DNA of 64,000 nucleotides, taken from Nitrospira defluvii. GTDB lineage: Bacteria > Nitrospirota > Nitrospiria > Nitrospirales > Nitrospiraceae. The position numbers and the translations under genes are program-made. Each line of letters opens with the position of its first letter. Positions within the stretch are counted from its first letter, which is position 1. Shown in pieces: positions 1 through 9,570 of the stretch. Below the pieces are notes generated by a model. That model made no database searches. It had not been told where the DNA came from and saw nothing but the letters and a program-made list of their open reading frames with translations. The DNA lies in contig WYAX01000015.1 of NCBI GenBank assembly GCA_011525625.1, positions 186,001-250,000 of the forward strand, written 5' to 3'.

Positions 1-1136
1 CGACCGGCTACCAGGAATCGGTCGGCACTGTCGGTCTCTTGGACGCGCAAGGAGACGTTGGTTTCCAACTCTTTGAACAGCCGCTCGCGAAGATGGCGCG
101 ACGTGAGATACTTGCCCTCACGGCCGGCGAATGGGCTGTTGTTTACGGAAAAAGTCATTTGGACGGTCGGTTCATCGATCGTCACCCGTGGGAGCGCGAC
201 TGGATTATTCGGGTCGGCGATGGTGTCGCCGATGTTCACCTCTTCCAGGCCGCACAGGGCGACGATTTCGCCGGCTTCCGCCGTTTCGATATCGCTGCGC
301 TCAAGCCCTGAAAACACCGCGAGATCCGAAATTTTGCCCGGTACCTGGTCGCCGTCTTTCGTCAGGGTGACGACGTTTTGCCGTCGAGCAATCGAGCCCG
401 ACTGAATCTTGCCGATGCCCATTTTCCCTTTGTAAGTGTCTTGTGCCAAGGCGAGCACCAGGAGTTGGAATGGGCTGTCTCGATTGATGGCCGGTGCGGG
501 AATCTTGTCGAGGATGGTATCCAGCAGCGGCGAGATATCTGTTCCGGGCTGCTTCAGATCCAGCGTGGCGATGCCTTTGAGGGCTGAGGCGTACACGATG
601 GGGAAGTCGAGCTGTTCGTCACTGGCCCCGAGATGGACGAAGAGATCGAAGGTACGGTTCACGACATCGTCAACGACGGCGTCGGGGCGGTCGATTTTAT
701 TGACTACCACGATCGCCTTATGTCCCAGGGCCAATGCTTTGCGCAGCACGAAGGTCGTCTGCGGCATCGGGCCTTCCTTGGCATCGACGAGGATCAGCAC
801 CCCATCCACCATACGGAGCGTGCGTTCCACTTCGCCGCCGAAGTCGGCGTGCCCCGGCGTATCGACGATGTTGATCTTGACGCCTTTATAGGTCACGCTG
901 GCATTCTTGGCTCGGATCGTAATGCCCCGCTCGCGCTCCTGATCCATGGAGTCCATGATCCGTTCGCCCATGTCGTCGATCTTTCGATGGACGTGGGTCT
1001 GACGCAGCACGGCATCGACAAGGGTCGTTTTCCCATGGTCGACGTGTGCGATGATGGCGATGTTGCGAATATCGGTCCGACGACCTTGCGGTGCATGCAG
1101 ACCGGATGGGGTGGATGAGGGGGCTGAACTGTTCAT
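1..1136 (-). CDS. typA: translational GTPase TypA/BipA, 3' end outside window
   Basis: A ribosome-associated GTPase of the EF-G/LepA class, involved in ribosome assembly and stress or low-temperature growth. Reading leftward from an ATG at 1136, the protein shows the G1 P-loop AHVDHGKTT near residues 23-31, an RGITI switch I motif, [14 protein letters not shown] (G3) and NKID (G4), followed by the start of the beta-barrel domain II. About 378 codons are visible and the frame stays open to base 1, so domains III, V and the C-terminal domain lie outside the window. The gene stands alone, divergent from the penicillin-binding protein gene. Its leader contains a terminator-like hairpin (separate entry). 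TypA is preferred over LepA because of the [12 protein letters not shown] segment after G3, typical of TypA. Confidence 0.95.
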   Translation of the reverse strand, partial: MNSSAPSSTPSGLHAPQGRRTDIRNIAIIAHVDHGKTTLVDAVLRQTHVHRKIDDMGERIMDSMDQERERGITIRAKNASVTYKGVKINIVDTPGHADFGGEVERTLRMVDGVLILVDAKEGPMPQTTFVLRKALALGHKAIVVVNKIDRPDAVVDDVVNRTFDLFVHLGASDEQLDFPIVYASALKGIATLDLKQPGTDISPLLDTILDKIPAPAINRDSPFQLLVLALAQDTYKGKMGIGKIQSGSIARRQNVVTLTKDGDQVPGKISDLAVFSGLERSDIETAEAGEIVALCGLEEVNIGDTIADPNNPVALPRVTIDEPTVQMTFSVNNSPFAGREGKYLTSRHLRERLFKELETNVSLRVQETDSADRFLVAG

Positions 1137-1164
1137 AGTCTCCAATGCCTGCCGTGAAAGTGCC

Positions 1165-1195
1165 AAAAAAAAGACGCCTTCGTATGAAGGCGTCT
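1165..1195 (-). terminator. hairpin plus T8 tract in the typA leader
   Basis: A perfect 10-bp stem (1172-1181 with 1186-1195) closes a 4-nt loop. Read leftward it is followed by eight T residues (1172 down to 1165). This is a textbook intrinsic terminator, but it lies 29 bp upstream of the typA start codon, inside the presumed leader. It could act as an attenuator, a 5' stabilising stem-loop, or a stop for leftward transcription entering from the right. The sequence does not decide between these. Confidence 0.6.
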
Positions 1196-1205
1196 AAGCC
1201 TTTGG

Positions 1206-1235
1206 ACTATACCCGATTCAATAATCTTCCCGCAA
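1206..1235 (-). promoter_or_regulatory. candidate typA promoter
   Basis: On the minus strand TTGCGG (1235-1230) is followed after 18 bp by TATAGT (1211-1206). Transcription would begin near 1199, directly before the typA leader hairpin. The boxes were matched by eye to a sigma-70-like consensus. Confidence 0.4.
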
Positions 1236-1289
1236 GCTGATTGTGGAATGTGCAGCGGAAACTTCTTCGGCCGACGATTCGAACCTTGC

Positions 1290-1318
1290 TTGAGTTTGTC
1301 GGGTGTGCATTGTATGGT
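1290..1318 (+). promoter_or_regulatory. candidate promoter for the PBP gene
   Basis: TTGAGT (1290-1295), a 17-bp spacer and TATGGT (1313-1318) lie about 45 bp upstream of the ATG at 1364. Spacing is ideal and the -10 box is weak. Confidence 0.35.
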
Positions 1319-1363
1319 GAGTGTGTCGCGGGTTGACCTCTTTCCTCGCAACCATCCAACTGC

Positions 1364-3757
1364 ATGTCCGAACTCGATCACCTACTTGATAAGCCGGAAA
1401 AGCCTCGTCGTCGCTGGCGATGGTGGAAAATCGCCCTGATTGGGCTTCTCCTCGCCCTGATTTTCGGGGGCGGCGGCGCTGCCGGGATCCTCTGGTATTT
1501 TTCTCAAGATCTGCCCTCCCTAGACCCGCTACAGAACTATCAGCCCAGTCTGGTCACGCGGGTGTATTCCGATGACCGGCAGGTGATCGGGCAGTTTTTC
1601 ATCGAGCGACGCTTTCTCAAGCCCATTCAGGACATGCCGAAGAGCCTGACTCAGGCCGTCATTGCCACCGAGGATACGCGATTTTTCGAGCACCCCGGTT
1701 TGGACATCGTCGGCATTCTTCGCGCAGCTTGGACGAATATTCGACATGGCGGTCGAAAAGTCGAGGGTGCCAGCACTATCACCCAGCAGTTGGCGCGTTC
1801 ATTGTTTCTTTCGGCGGAACGGACGTTCGATCGTAAAGTGCGCGAGCTGATCCTGGCCTACAAGATGGAGTTGGTGCTGACGAAGGAACAGATTCTGGAA
1901 ATGTATCTGAACCAGATTTACTTCGGGCAGGGTGCCTACGGCGTGGCGGCGGCCGCTCAAACCTACTTCGGCAAGGAACTTTCGAACCTCACGCTGGCTG
2001 AATCGGCTTTCCTTGCCGGCCTTCCCAAGTCACCCAGCCACTATTCGCCGTTCAAAGCGTACGACCGCGCCAAGAAGCGGCAGGAGCATGTGTTGAGCCG
2101 TATGGCCGAGGCAGGGTTTATCGGCGCGGCTGATCGGGAACAGGCTGCGGCAGAGAAACTGAACTTTCGCCGGCCGGGCAGCGAACATCTCGGCCCATAT
2201 TTTGTTGAGTACATCCGTCAGCTGCTGGTGGCCAAGTTCGGGGAGGCGATGGTCTACAAGGGTGGACTGGAAGTATTTACCACACTGAATGCCGATATGC
2301 AGAAGGCCGCAGAAGCGGCCGTGTTTCACGGACTGCGCGAGGTGGACAAACGCCAGGGATGGCGTGGCCCGCTGCGCACGGTTGATCTGACGACACTGGA
2401 AGTTCCCGCTCCTGATCCTGCGGTCAAACTCGCCGAGGGCGATATGATGGAAGGGGTGGTGACGAAGATCGCGAAGGATCATGTGCTGGTGCAGATCGGG
2501 GGAGCAGCGGGCCGGCTGAGTTTCGACGACATGGCCTGGGCTTCCAAGTATCTCAAGGGGAAAGATCCCACGAAGGACGCCGTTCCCGTGAAGAACCTCA
2601 AGCAACTCCTCACGCCCGGCGATGTGATCGAGGTCGGGGTGAAAAAGCTTGAAAAGGAGACGGTGCATCTGCGGTTGGAGCAGACACCGGTGGTCGAGGG
2701 CGCACTGGTGGCCGTGGATCCCAAGACCGGGGCGATTCGCGCCATGGTCGGCGGGTATGATTTTGCCCGCAGCGAATACAATCGCGCGGTGCTTGCCCGT
2801 CGTCAGCCGGGATCGTCGTTCAAGCCGATCATCTATGCCACGGCGATGAATCAAGGGATGAGTCCGGCGACGGTCGTGCTGGATGCCCCGGTGGTGTACG
2901 AGCAGGAAGAGGAAGACAAAACCTGGAAACCGGAGAACTACGGCAGGCGGTTTCACGGGATTGTCAGCCTGCGGGAAGCCTTGATCCATTCCCACAACCT
3001 CGCCACGGTTCGCCTTCTGGACAAAGTCGGGATTCGGAACGTGATCGATTTTTCCCGGACGGTGGGCGTCGTCAGTCCATTGGCGGCCGACCTGTCGCTC
3101 GCACTGGGTTCTTCCAGTGTCGGTTTGATGGAACTGGTTTCCGTCTACGGGGTGTTTGCCAATCAGGGGGTGCGCGCGGAACCCTATGCGGTGGCGAGCG
3201 TGCAGGACAGCGGGGGACGCACATTGGATCAAGCGGCTGTCCAGCCTCGACAGGTTGTTTCCCGAGAAACCGCATATTTGATTACCAACATGATGGAAGA
3301 CGTGATCCAGCGAGGAACGGGCATCGCGGCCAAAGCGGTCATCGATCGGCCGGTAGCGGGAAAAACCGGAACCACGAACGACTTCACCGATGCCTGGTTT
3401 ATCGGGTCCACGCCGAATTTGGCGACCGGGGCATGGGTAGGGTTTGACGATCGGCGGCCCTTGGGCGAAACCGAATCAGGGGCGCATGCGGCGTTGCCGA
3501 TTTGGATCGCCTTTATGAAGGACGCGCTCAAACAGTTGCCGGTCGTCCCCTTTGAAATTCCTGACGGCGTGATGTTTGTAAAGGTGGATCCGGCGACGGC
3601 ATTACTCACCGACCAGGATGAACAGCACGGTACCGTGGAGCTTTTCACAAAAGGCACTGAGCCGACGAAGAGCGCCGGGTCCAAAATAGATCCCACCGAT
3701 TTTTACAAACTGGATCAGTTCCAGGATAGCGTCCCACCGCCTGCGGGAGAGCTGTAA
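1364..3757 (+). CDS. mrcA: penicillin-binding protein 1A (bifunctional glycosyltransferase/transpeptidase)
   Basis: Class A penicillin-binding protein that polymerises lipid II and cross-links peptidoglycan on the outer face of the inner membrane. The 797 residues have a basic cytoplasmic tail, one membrane segment at about 21-46, then a GT51 glycosyltransferase domain with the catalytic Glu in ATEDTRFFEHPG (E103). An OB-type insert follows around residues 360-440 (EGDMMEGVV onward), as in PBP1A rather than PBP1B. The transpeptidase domain has SxxK at S484-SF-K487, an SHN-type motif (HSHNLAT) and KTGT at K667. All catalytic motifs are intact and the length fits the family. The gene is monocistronic between typA (divergent) and iscX (convergent). 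Confidence 0.95.
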   Translation: MSELDHLLDKPEKPRRRWRWWKIALIGLLLALIFGGGGAAGILWYFSQDLPSLDPLQNYQPSLVTRVYSDDRQVIGQFFIERRFLKPIQDMPKSLTQAVIATEDTRFFEHPGLDIVGILRAAWTNIRHGGRKVEGASTITQQLARSLFLSAERTFDRKVRELILAYKMELVLTKEQILEMYLNQIYFGQGAYGVAAAAQTYFGKELSNLTLAESAFLAGLPKSPSHYSPFKAYDRAKKRQEHVLSRMAEAGFIGAADREQAAAEKLNFRRPGSEHLGPYFVEYIRQLLVAKFGEAMVYKGGLEVFTTLNADMQKAAEAAVFHGLREVDKRQGWRGPLRTVDLTTLEVPAPDPAVKLAEGDMMEGVVTKIAKDHVLVQIGGAAGRLSFDDMAWASKYLKGKDPTKDAVPVKNLKQLLTPGDVIEVGVKKLEKETVHLRLEQTPVVEGALVAVDPKTGAIRAMVGGYDFARSEYNRAVLARRQPGSSFKPIIYATAMNQGMSPATVVLDAPVVYEQEEEDKTWKPENYGRRFHGIVSLREALIHSHNLATVRLLDKVGIRNVIDFSRTVGVVSPLAADLSLALGSSSVGLMELVSVYGVFANQGVRAEPYAVASVQDSGGRTLDQAAVQPRQVVSRETAYLITNMMEDVIQRGTGIAAKAVIDRPVAGKTGTTNDFTDAWFIGSTPNLATGAWVGFDDRRPLGETESGAHAALPIWIAFMKDALKQLPVVPFEIPDGVMFVKVDPATALLTDQDEQHGTVELFTKGTEPTKSAGSKIDPTDFYKLDQFQDSVPPPAGEL

Positions 3758-3874
3758 CGACTCTCGCAGAGGCCGGCGTTGTGCTACACGCATCCGCCTG
3801 TTCGGGACGCATGCCTCATCGCAGAGATGCGTGGCGTCAGCAGTCAGGGAGACGGTGGGAGGATGCAGGGCCGG

Positions 3875-4087
3875 TCAGGATTGTGAATCCTGATATTCCT
3901 CGTGCCAGGCCATCTGAATGGATTCCAGAATCTTCTCGTTGGATTTCTTGGGGTCATCCTTGAAATCAGGAAGCGCGACGATCCAGGCGTGCATGTCTGT
4001 GAACCGCACGGTCAACGGGTCGGTATGGGGGTGTTCCTCAACCAGTCGGATTGCAATATCCTCTGTGTCCTGCCACTTGAGATCCAT
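3875..4087 (-). CDS. iscX: Fe-S cluster assembly protein IscX
   Basis: Small acidic protein of about 70 residues that binds IscS and frataxin-type partners and tunes cluster assembly. It has the family signature: LKW near the N terminus, the block TVRFTDMHAWI, then DF-DDP--SNEKILE and an acidic C terminus. The ATG at 4087 is chosen over an in-frame GTG at 4090 because an AAGGAG element then sits five bases upstream. It is the last gene of the isc operon, 63 bp downstream of hscA. In E. coli a ferredoxin gene lies between hscA and iscX; here it does not. Confidence 0.9.
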   Translation of the reverse strand: MDLKWQDTEDIAIRLVEEHPHTDPLTVRFTDMHAWIVALPDFKDDPKKSNEKILESIQMAWHEEYQDSQS

Positions 4088-4150
4088 CACGGCTCCTTGC
4101 TCCTCACGAGTGCTGGATAAAATTGTGTGCGCCCTCGTCCATTCCGTCGC

Positions 4151-5971
4151 TCATGTCACATCGGAGACTTTTTTGCCTTGAAGCCCGTGCTTCAAGGATT
4201 CGTCCAACATGGCTACAGTCAGGGTTTTGGCTGCCTGCTCAAGGTCGGCCATGCGCCCGCGGATGGCCCGAGGGTCGGTGCCATCCTTCGCCGCAGCGAG
4301 GCCGGCAAGTGCGGCACGAATGCCGGCGACTTCCTCTGGTGCGACGAGATGGCTGCCGTCACTCAATGATTTCTCCGTAGTGGTGATCAGTGCTCCCGCG
4401 TCAAGCCTGGCCTCGATCAACTTACGTGCGCTGACGTCGTCCGCCGCGAACTTGAATGAATCTTCGATCATTCGTTCGACTTCTTGATCCGATAGGCCAT
4501 AGGAGGGTTTGACCTCGATCGATTGGCTCTCTCCGGTTCGCATGTCCTTGGCCATGACGTTCAAGATTCCGTTGGCATCGATCAAGAACGTCACTTCGAT
4601 GCGTGGAACCCCCGCTGGTAAGGGGGGAACCTTCAATCGGAAGCGAGCCAGGCTGCGGTTGTCTTGTGCCAGTTCGCGTTCGCCTTGGAGAATGTGAATG
4701 TCGACGCCGGTTTGGCCGTCCACATAGGTGGTGAACATTTCCTTGGCGCTGGCGGGAATCGTGGTGTTGCGTCGGATGAGGCTGCTCATGACCCCGCCCA
4801 TTGTTTCAATGCCCAGGGACAGCGGGGTGACGTCGAGCAGCAACATGTCCGTCGTACCCCCGCTGAGGATGTCGGCCTGGACCGCGGCGCCCAGCGCGAC
4901 GACTTCGTCCGGGTTCAGGTCGCAGTGCGGCTGTTTGCCGAAGAGCGCCTGGACCCGTTGGCGCACGAGCGGCATGCGGGTCGACCCTCCCACGAGGACG
5001 ACTTCGTCGATATCCGTCGGACTGAGGCCCGCATCCTTGAGCGCGAGGCGGCAAGGGCCGAGAGTTCGTTCGACCAATGCGGTGCACAACTGATTGAGTT
5101 GATCACGAGTCAGCTCTCGGCTGAACCGTCCCTGACCGTTGGGTAGGTCGAGGGTTACGGTAGTTTGCAACTCTTCGGACAGGCGAATCTTGGCGCGTTC
5201 GGCTTCCAGGCGGATCGCCTGCATTTGGTCCGGCAGGGTGGCCAGATCGAGCCCATGCTGCGTCCGGATCTCGTTCAGGATCAGTTCAGTCAGCACCTGA
5301 TCGAAATCATCACCGCCGAGGTGTGTGTCGCCATTGGTGGCCAGCACTTCGAAAATGCCGTTTTTTAATTTCAGGATCGAGATGTCGAACGTGCCCCCGC
5401 CAAGGTCGTACACGGCAATCGTGCCTTGTGTCTTTTTCTGCAGGCCGTAAGCCAGCGAGGCAGCGGTCGGCTCATTGATAATGCGCAGCACGTCCAGTCC
5501 GGCGATCATACCGGCATCTTTGGTGGCCTGCCGCTGGCTATCGTTGAAATAGGCCGGTACGGTGATGACGGCTTTGCTGATGCTCTCTCCGAGGAAGGCC
5601 TCGGCTCGAAGTTTGAGTTCCTTCAGGATCATGGCCGAGATCTGTGGCGGCGAATAGGATTTTTCGCCCAGCTTGATTCGGATGACCCCGCCTTTTTCGG
5701 TGAGCGTATAGGGGAAGTAGGCGAGCTCGCTCTGGACATCGGCGAGGCTTTTGCCCATGAAGCGTTTGACGGAATAGACGGTACGCTCGGGACTTCTCGT
5801 GAGGTGTTCCTTCGCTGGATCGCCGACAATGAGCCCGTTATCGGTCAGTGCCACGACGGAAGGCACCATCCCGCGTTCATGGCGGGCCGAGATGACACGC
5901 GGGGTGTCCGTATCCATATAGGCGACGAGCGAGTTCGTGGTCCCGAGATCAATGCCGACAATGCGTGTCAT
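4151..5971 (-). CDS. hscA: Fe-S assembly chaperone HscA (Hsp70 family)
   Basis: Specialised Hsp70 that, with HscB, uses ATP to release [2Fe-2S] clusters from IscU to acceptor proteins. The 606-residue protein carries GIDLGTTNS at residues 6-14, [12 protein letters not shown] and [12 protein letters not shown] in the nucleotide-binding domain, then a substrate-binding domain and a short helical lid. It lacks the long acidic C-terminal tail of DnaK. Position between hscB and iscX supports HscA rather than DnaK. The AUG at 5971 opens directly into the conserved first strand. Confidence 0.92.
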   Translation of the reverse strand: MTRIVGIDLGTTNSLVAYMDTDTPRVISARHERGMVPSVVALTDNGLIVGDPAKEHLTRSPERTVYSVKRFMGKSLADVQSELAYFPYTLTEKGGVIRIKLGEKSYSPPQISAMILKELKLRAEAFLGESISKAVITVPAYFNDSQRQATKDAGMIAGLDVLRIINEPTAASLAYGLQKKTQGTIAVYDLGGGTFDISILKLKNGIFEVLATNGDTHLGGDDFDQVLTELILNEIRTQHGLDLATLPDQMQAIRLEAERAKIRLSEELQTTVTLDLPNGQGRFSRELTRDQLNQLCTALVERTLGPCRLALKDAGLSPTDIDEVVLVGGSTRMPLVRQRVQALFGKQPHCDLNPDEVVALGAAVQADILSGGTTDMLLLDVTPLSLGIETMGGVMSSLIRRNTTIPASAKEMFTTYVDGQTGVDIHILQGERELAQDNRSLARFRLKVPPLPAGVPRIEVTFLIDANGILNVMAKDMRTGESQSIEVKPSYGLSDQEVERMIEDSFKFAADDVSARKLIEARLDAGALITTTEKSLSDGSHLVAPEEVAGIRAALAGLAAAKDGTDPRAIRGRMADLEQAAKTLTVAMLDESLKHGLQGKKVSDVT

Positions 5972-6127
5972 AGAAAAATCCTGAAACGAGTTCTCAGTTC
6001 GGTGTCTCGTCCGGTCGCCTAGTCAGCAAGGTCATAGGGGCCGGCGGCGCGTGCTCTCTCCCAGCCAGCCTCGTGCGTGCGTCTCTGGAGTGTGCTGTGT
6101 GCGCCATGCTGGTGGTTCATTCGGTGG

Positions 6128-6844
6128 TTAGGCGATGGTTTCGACGAGGTCGTTCACGATATTTTTGACATAGGTGCGGTTGGACAAAATGCTGCGCATG
6201 TTTTTGAGCAACTGGTTGCGCTCGGCTCTGGCCTCCTCAGTGACTTCGCCGCGGTCCTGTAACGCATCCCACCGGCCGAACAGCTGAAGAAGTTGGGCTT
6301 CCATCTCACGTTGGCGTTGTTCCAGTGCCGTCCGATCAGCGTGGAGTTTCGTTCGGAGTGTAGACGCCTGTGCAGAGGCGCGATCGCTCCCCCGAAATTC
6401 GTCGAGCGTGTCCTGCAATTCGAGAATTTCCTCAAACAGGTCGGCGGGGGGTGTGGTTCGGATATCCTTCACCGCACCGGCCTCAAGGTCCAGCAGATAT
6501 TCAGCGCGTTGAATCGGGTCTCGGAGCGTGCGGTACGCGGTGTTGAGCATCGCCGAGTTTCCGAGGCTGATCGTTTGCTCCGCATCGCTCTTGTTCTGAT
6601 AAAAATCAGGGTGAAACGCACGGCTCAATTCGTAGAACTTCGTTTCCAGTACGTTTGTGTCGATGACCAGTCGCCGGGGCAGCCCAAAGCAGGAGAAGTA
6701 ATCGAGATCTTTTGAGACCGGTTGTACCTTGACGCATCGGTCGCAAAAATACTCCCCCGCCATTTCGGATTGGCAATGCCAGCACATGCTGCGAGCCATC
6801 ATGAGCTCGCGCCGGTCTCCGGTGTTATGAGTATGTTCGTCCAT
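6128..6844 (-). CDS. hscB: J-domain co-chaperone HscB with N-terminal zinc ribbon
   Basis: DnaJ-type co-chaperone that delivers IscU to HscA and stimulates its ATPase. Of 238 residues, about 45-120 form the J domain with the HPD triad at 78-80, and the C-terminal part is the three-helix IscU-binding bundle. Before the J domain two CxxC pairs (CWHC at 21-24, CDRC at 34-37) form a probable zinc ribbon that E. coli HscB lacks; eukaryotic HSC20 and some bacterial homologues have one. The start may instead be one of the Met codons at residues 15-17. It lies 14 bp after iscA and 156 bp before hscA. Confidence 0.92.
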   Translation of the reverse strand: MDEHTHNTGDRRELMMARSMCWHCQSEMAGEYFCDRCVKVQPVSKDLDYFSCFGLPRRLVIDTNVLETKFYELSRAFHPDFYQNKSDAEQTISLGNSAMLNTAYRTLRDPIQRAEYLLDLEAGAVKDIRTTPPADLFEEILELQDTLDEFRGSDRASAQASTLRTKLHADRTALEQRQREMEAQLLQLFGRWDALQDRGEVTEEARAERNQLLKNMRSILSNRTYVKNIVNDLVETIA

Positions 6845-6858
6845 CTGCGTTCGCTCGC

Positions 6859-7218
6859 TTAGGCTGAGAAGGACTCTCCGCAGCCGCAGGTCTTGTTGGC
6901 GTTGGGGTTGACGAATTTGAAATTCCCGCCCATCAGGTCTTTCTGGAAGTCCAATTGAGTTCCTTGCAGATAGATGGCGCTCTTTGCGTCTACGATGACC
7001 TTCACGCCGTCGAATTCGTATACCTGGTCGTACTGGCCGATTTTTTCATCGAAGTTGATGGTGTAGCTCAGTCCGGAACAGCCGCCGCCTTTGACGCCCA
7101 GTCGAAGGCCACCTTCCTCAATACCCTGGACATTGATCAGGCGCTTCACTTCCTTGAGGGCCGCATCGCTCAGCGTAATCACAGGGGCTTGGGCATCGGT
7201 ATTCGTGGTGACATCCAT
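6859..7218 (-). CDS. iscA: A-type Fe-S carrier protein (IscA/ErpA family)
   Basis: A-type scaffold/carrier that hands iron-sulfur clusters to apoproteins. The 119-residue protein has the three diagnostic cysteines, one in GGGCSGLSY (about residue 47) and two in the C-terminal CGCGESFSA. It starts at ATG 7218, 20 bp after iscU, within the isc operon. Sequence alone does not separate IscA from ErpA function; the operon position favours IscA. Confidence 0.92.
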   Translation of the reverse strand: MDVTTNTDAQAPVITLSDAALKEVKRLINVQGIEEGGLRLGVKGGGCSGLSYTINFDEKIGQYDQVYEFDGVKVIVDAKSAIYLQGTQLDFQKDLMGGNFKFVNPNANKTCGCGESFSA

Positions 7219-7238
7219 CGTGTGCTCCTTCCTGCGGG

Positions 7239-7622
7239 TTACTTCGAATCGGCTTTCTTTTGATAGTCGGCGAGGGCCGCCTTAATGGCATCTTCCGCCA
7301 AGACCGAACAGTGAATCTTCACCGGGGGCAGATTGAGTTCCTGGACGATATCGGTGTTCTTGATCTTTCCGGCTTCCTCCACCGTTTTGCCTTTCAGCCA
7401 TTCGGTGGCCAGACTGGAACTGGCGATAGCGGAGCCGCATCCGAAGGTTTTGAACTTCGCATCCACGATGGTGTCGTTTTGCACCTTGATTTGGAGCTTC
7501 ATGACATCGCCGCACTCCGGAGCGCCGACGATGCCCGTTCCCACCCCGTCTTCTTCCTTCTTGAAGCTGCCCATATTGCGGGGATTGTTGAAATGGTCGA
7601 CGACTTTTTCGCTGTAAGCCAT
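7239..7622 (-). CDS. iscU: Fe-S cluster scaffold protein IscU
   Basis: Scaffold on which [2Fe-2S] clusters are built from IscS-derived sulfur. The 127 residues keep all ligands: C37, D39, C62 and C105, with H104, and the HscA recognition motif LPPVK at 98-102. Length equals that of E. coli IscU. It lies 43 bp downstream of iscS and starts with ATG at 7622. Confidence 0.96.
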   Translation of the reverse strand: MAYSEKVVDHFNNPRNMGSFKKEEDGVGTGIVGAPECGDVMKLQIKVQNDTIVDAKFKTFGCGSAIASSSLATEWLKGKTVEEAGKIKNTDIVQELNLPPVKIHCSVLAEDAIKAALADYQKKADSK

Positions 7623-7665
7623 GGTGTCCTCCGAAAAGTATCAATCAGATGGTGATGGTTTCAGA

Positions 7666-8883
7666 CTAATGCGCTGCCCATTGCACGGTTTTCAGGTCGA
7701 TGCCTTCCTTGGCCATTTCATAGAGCGGGGACATTTCGCGCAGCTTGGTTACGGTTTCGATAATCTTCTTCGCCGCATAGTCAACTTCTTCGTCGAGGGT
7801 GAAACGTCCCAGGCCGAATCTGATGGAGGAGTGCGCCAGTTCAGCTCCTACCCCCAAGGCGCGCAAGACATAGGACGGTTCCAGTGTCGCCGAGGTGCAG
7901 GCCGAGCCGGAAGAGAGGGCGATTTCTTTGCAGCCCATCAGCAACGACTCTCCCTCGACATAGGCAAACGAAATATTCAGGTTGTGCGGGAGGCGTTCCG
8001 TCGGATGGCCGTTCAAGTAGACCTCCTCAAGCGCGTTGGTAATGGTGGTATGTAGCCGGTCACGCATGGCGGAGAGTCGCGCCGCGTCGGCCGCCATTTC
8101 CTGTTCGCACAGCTCGCAAGCCTTTCCGAACCCTACGATCAAAGGCACCGGGAGCGTTCCTGACCGCATGCCGCGTTCATGTCCGCCGCCATCCATTTGA
8201 GCCGCGATGCGGACACGAGGATTCTTTTTTCTGACGTAGAGCGCGCCGACGCCCTTAGGCCCGTAAATCTTATGTGCGCTGAAGGACATCAGGTCGATAC
8301 CCAGGTCCTGCACGTCGACCGGGACCTTTCCCACACCCTGCGTCGCATCGCAGTGGAAGAGGATGCCCTTTTCTTTTGCAATCTTTCCGATTTCCTTAAT
8401 CGGGTTGATCGTTCCGATTTCGTTATTCGCGAACATGACGGAGATGAGGATGGTCTTGTCGGTGATCGCGTTCCGGACGTCCTCCGGACTCACCATGCCG
8501 AACTTGTCGACGGGGAGGTAGGTCACCTTGACGCCGCGCTTGGCTTCCAGCGTTTTGGCCGTATCCAGCACCGCGCGATGTTCGGTCGACGAGGTGATGA
8601 TGTGGTCCCCCTTCTCGTGATACATTTCCACCACGCCTTTGAGGGCTAGGTTGTTGGATTCTGTGGCGCCACTGGTGAAGACGATTTCTTTGGCGTCCGC
8701 ATGAATCAACTTGGCGATCTGTTTGCGTGCGGTTTCCACACCCTCTTCAGCCTCCCATCCGAATGCATGGTTCCGGCTCGCGGCGTTTCCAAACTTTTCT
8801 ATGAAGTAGGGCAGCATTGATTCCAGCACCCGAGGGTCCATCGGGGTGGTCGCATGGTTATCCAGGTAGATGGGGAACTTCAT
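7666..8883 (-). CDS. iscS: cysteine desulfurase IscS
   Basis: PLP enzyme that takes sulfur from L-cysteine and passes it as persulfide to IscU and other acceptors. The 405-residue protein has the PLP lysine in [12 protein letters not shown] (K205) and the persulfide cysteine in SSGSACTS (C329), as in group I desulfurases. The start ATG (8883) overlaps the iscR stop codon in an ATGA, so the two are probably translationally coupled. Confidence 0.97.
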   Translation of the reverse strand: MKFPIYLDNHATTPMDPRVLESMLPYFIEKFGNAASRNHAFGWEAEEGVETARKQIAKLIHADAKEIVFTSGATESNNLALKGVVEMYHEKGDHIITSSTEHRAVLDTAKTLEAKRGVKVTYLPVDKFGMVSPEDVRNAITDKTILISVMFANNEIGTINPIKEIGKIAKEKGILFHCDATQGVGKVPVDVQDLGIDLMSFSAHKIYGPKGVGALYVRKKNPRVRIAAQMDGGGHERGMRSGTLPVPLIVGFGKACELCEQEMAADAARLSAMRDRLHTTITNALEEVYLNGHPTERLPHNLNISFAYVEGESLLMGCKEIALSSGSACTSATLEPSYVLRALGVGAELAHSSIRFGLGRFTLDEEVDYAAKKIIETVTKLREMSPLYEMAKEGIDLKTVQWAAH

Positions 8884-9359
8884 CGCTCGACTCCTTGTTG
8901 TTCCGTCGCGACGGATTGAATGGTGATGAGAGGGGTACCCCCCAGCATATCTTGCAATGTCATGTTGTTCAGCAGCTGATAGATGCTGCTCTGGATTTTC
9001 AGGAGCGGAGTCCTGATGTTACAGTGCTCGCGCTGCATGCAGGCGTCGCCGTCTTTCTCATGGGCGCAATCCATGATCCCGAGCGGCCCCTCCAGGCTTT
9101 CGAGTACGCGGGCGATGGTGATCTCACGGGGATTTTTACCGAGCAAATAGCCACCCTTGGGGCCGTTGTGGCTTTCAATGATGCCGCTCTTGGAGAGGGT
9201 TTGAAGGACCTTCGCCAGCAACTCGACCGGAATGTGATATTCCTCGGCGATTTCTTTGGTGTTTACGACCCGGGCATGGGCCACATCGCCGTATTGATTA
9301 GAGGCAATGTGTTGGAGGGCCATGAGCCCGTAGTCTGCTTTCTTGGATAATTTCAACAT
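8880..9359 (-). CDS. iscR: Rrf2-family Fe-S regulator IscR
   Basis: Transcription regulator that senses Fe-S status and controls the isc operon. The 159 residues contain an N-terminal winged helix ([12 protein letters not shown], then a recognition region about residues 30-60) and the three cluster cysteines C98, C107 and C113. The first cysteine spacing is wider (eight residues between) than in E. coli (five). It is the first gene of the leftward isc operon. A 27-bp palindrome 21 bp upstream is the probable operator. Confidence 0.93.
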   Translation of the reverse strand: MLKLSKKADYGLMALQHIASNQYGDVAHARVVNTKEIAEEYHIPVELLAKVLQTLSKSGIIESHNGPKGGYLLGKNPREITIARVLESLEGPLGIMDCAHEKDGDACMQREHCNIRTPLLKIQSSIYQLLNNMTLQDMLGGTPLITIQSVATEQQGVER

Positions 9360-9365
9360 AACCTA

Positions 9366-9395
9366 TTGCCGATCTTTCAGATCGGAGACTATAAT
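9366..9395 (+). promoter_or_regulatory. candidate promoter for the ferredoxin gene
   Basis: TTGCCG (9366-9371), 18 bp and a consensus TATAAT (9390-9395) point rightward to the ferredoxin gene at 9571. The -10 box lies in the centre of the IscR-type palindrome, so a bound regulator would block it. Confidence 0.45.
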
Positions 9396-9406
9396 GATCT
9401 CCGATC
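9380..9406. promoter_or_regulatory. palindromic operator between iscR and fdx, probably for IscR
   Basis: A perfect inverted repeat of 9-bp arms (9380-9388, GATCGGAGA, and 9398-9406, TCTCCGATC) separated by 9 bp. It sits between the divergent iscR and ferredoxin genes, 21 bp upstream of the iscR start. Rrf2 regulators bind such palindromes; the sequence is not the E. coli type 1 or type 2 IscR site as remembered. Assignment to IscR is by position. Confidence 0.55.
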
Positions 9407-9423
9407 AAATGAGTCGTACAAAA

Positions 9424-9451
9424 GTTATCATGTGATCTTTTGACCTGTCAA
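9424..9451 (-). promoter_or_regulatory. candidate iscR operon promoter
   Basis: On the minus strand a consensus TTGACA (9451-9446) is followed after 16 bp by GATAAC (9429-9424). The transcript would start near 9417, so the 9380-9406 palindrome would lie just downstream of the start site as a roadblock position. Confidence 0.4.
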
Positions 9452-9570
9452 GGGTGACTCGAGCTGAAAGATCAGGAACGCGCAAACATTGTGCTTCACA
9501 AGCCGTTGCGAGCTGGTAGGCCAGACCTCGCATCACCGATTGAACCAAAAGAAAGAAGGGGTTACACAAC

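Noticed and set aside
1265-1300. GATTCGAACC, resembling a tRNA T-loop on the minus strand
   Set aside because: No acceptor stem, D arm or anticodon arm can be formed around it.
2030-3232. 400-codon open frame on the minus strand within the penicillin-binding protein gene
   Set aside because: It lies wholly inside a gene with complete catalytic motifs, has no recognisable domain and a composition expected from the antisense of a GC-rich gene.
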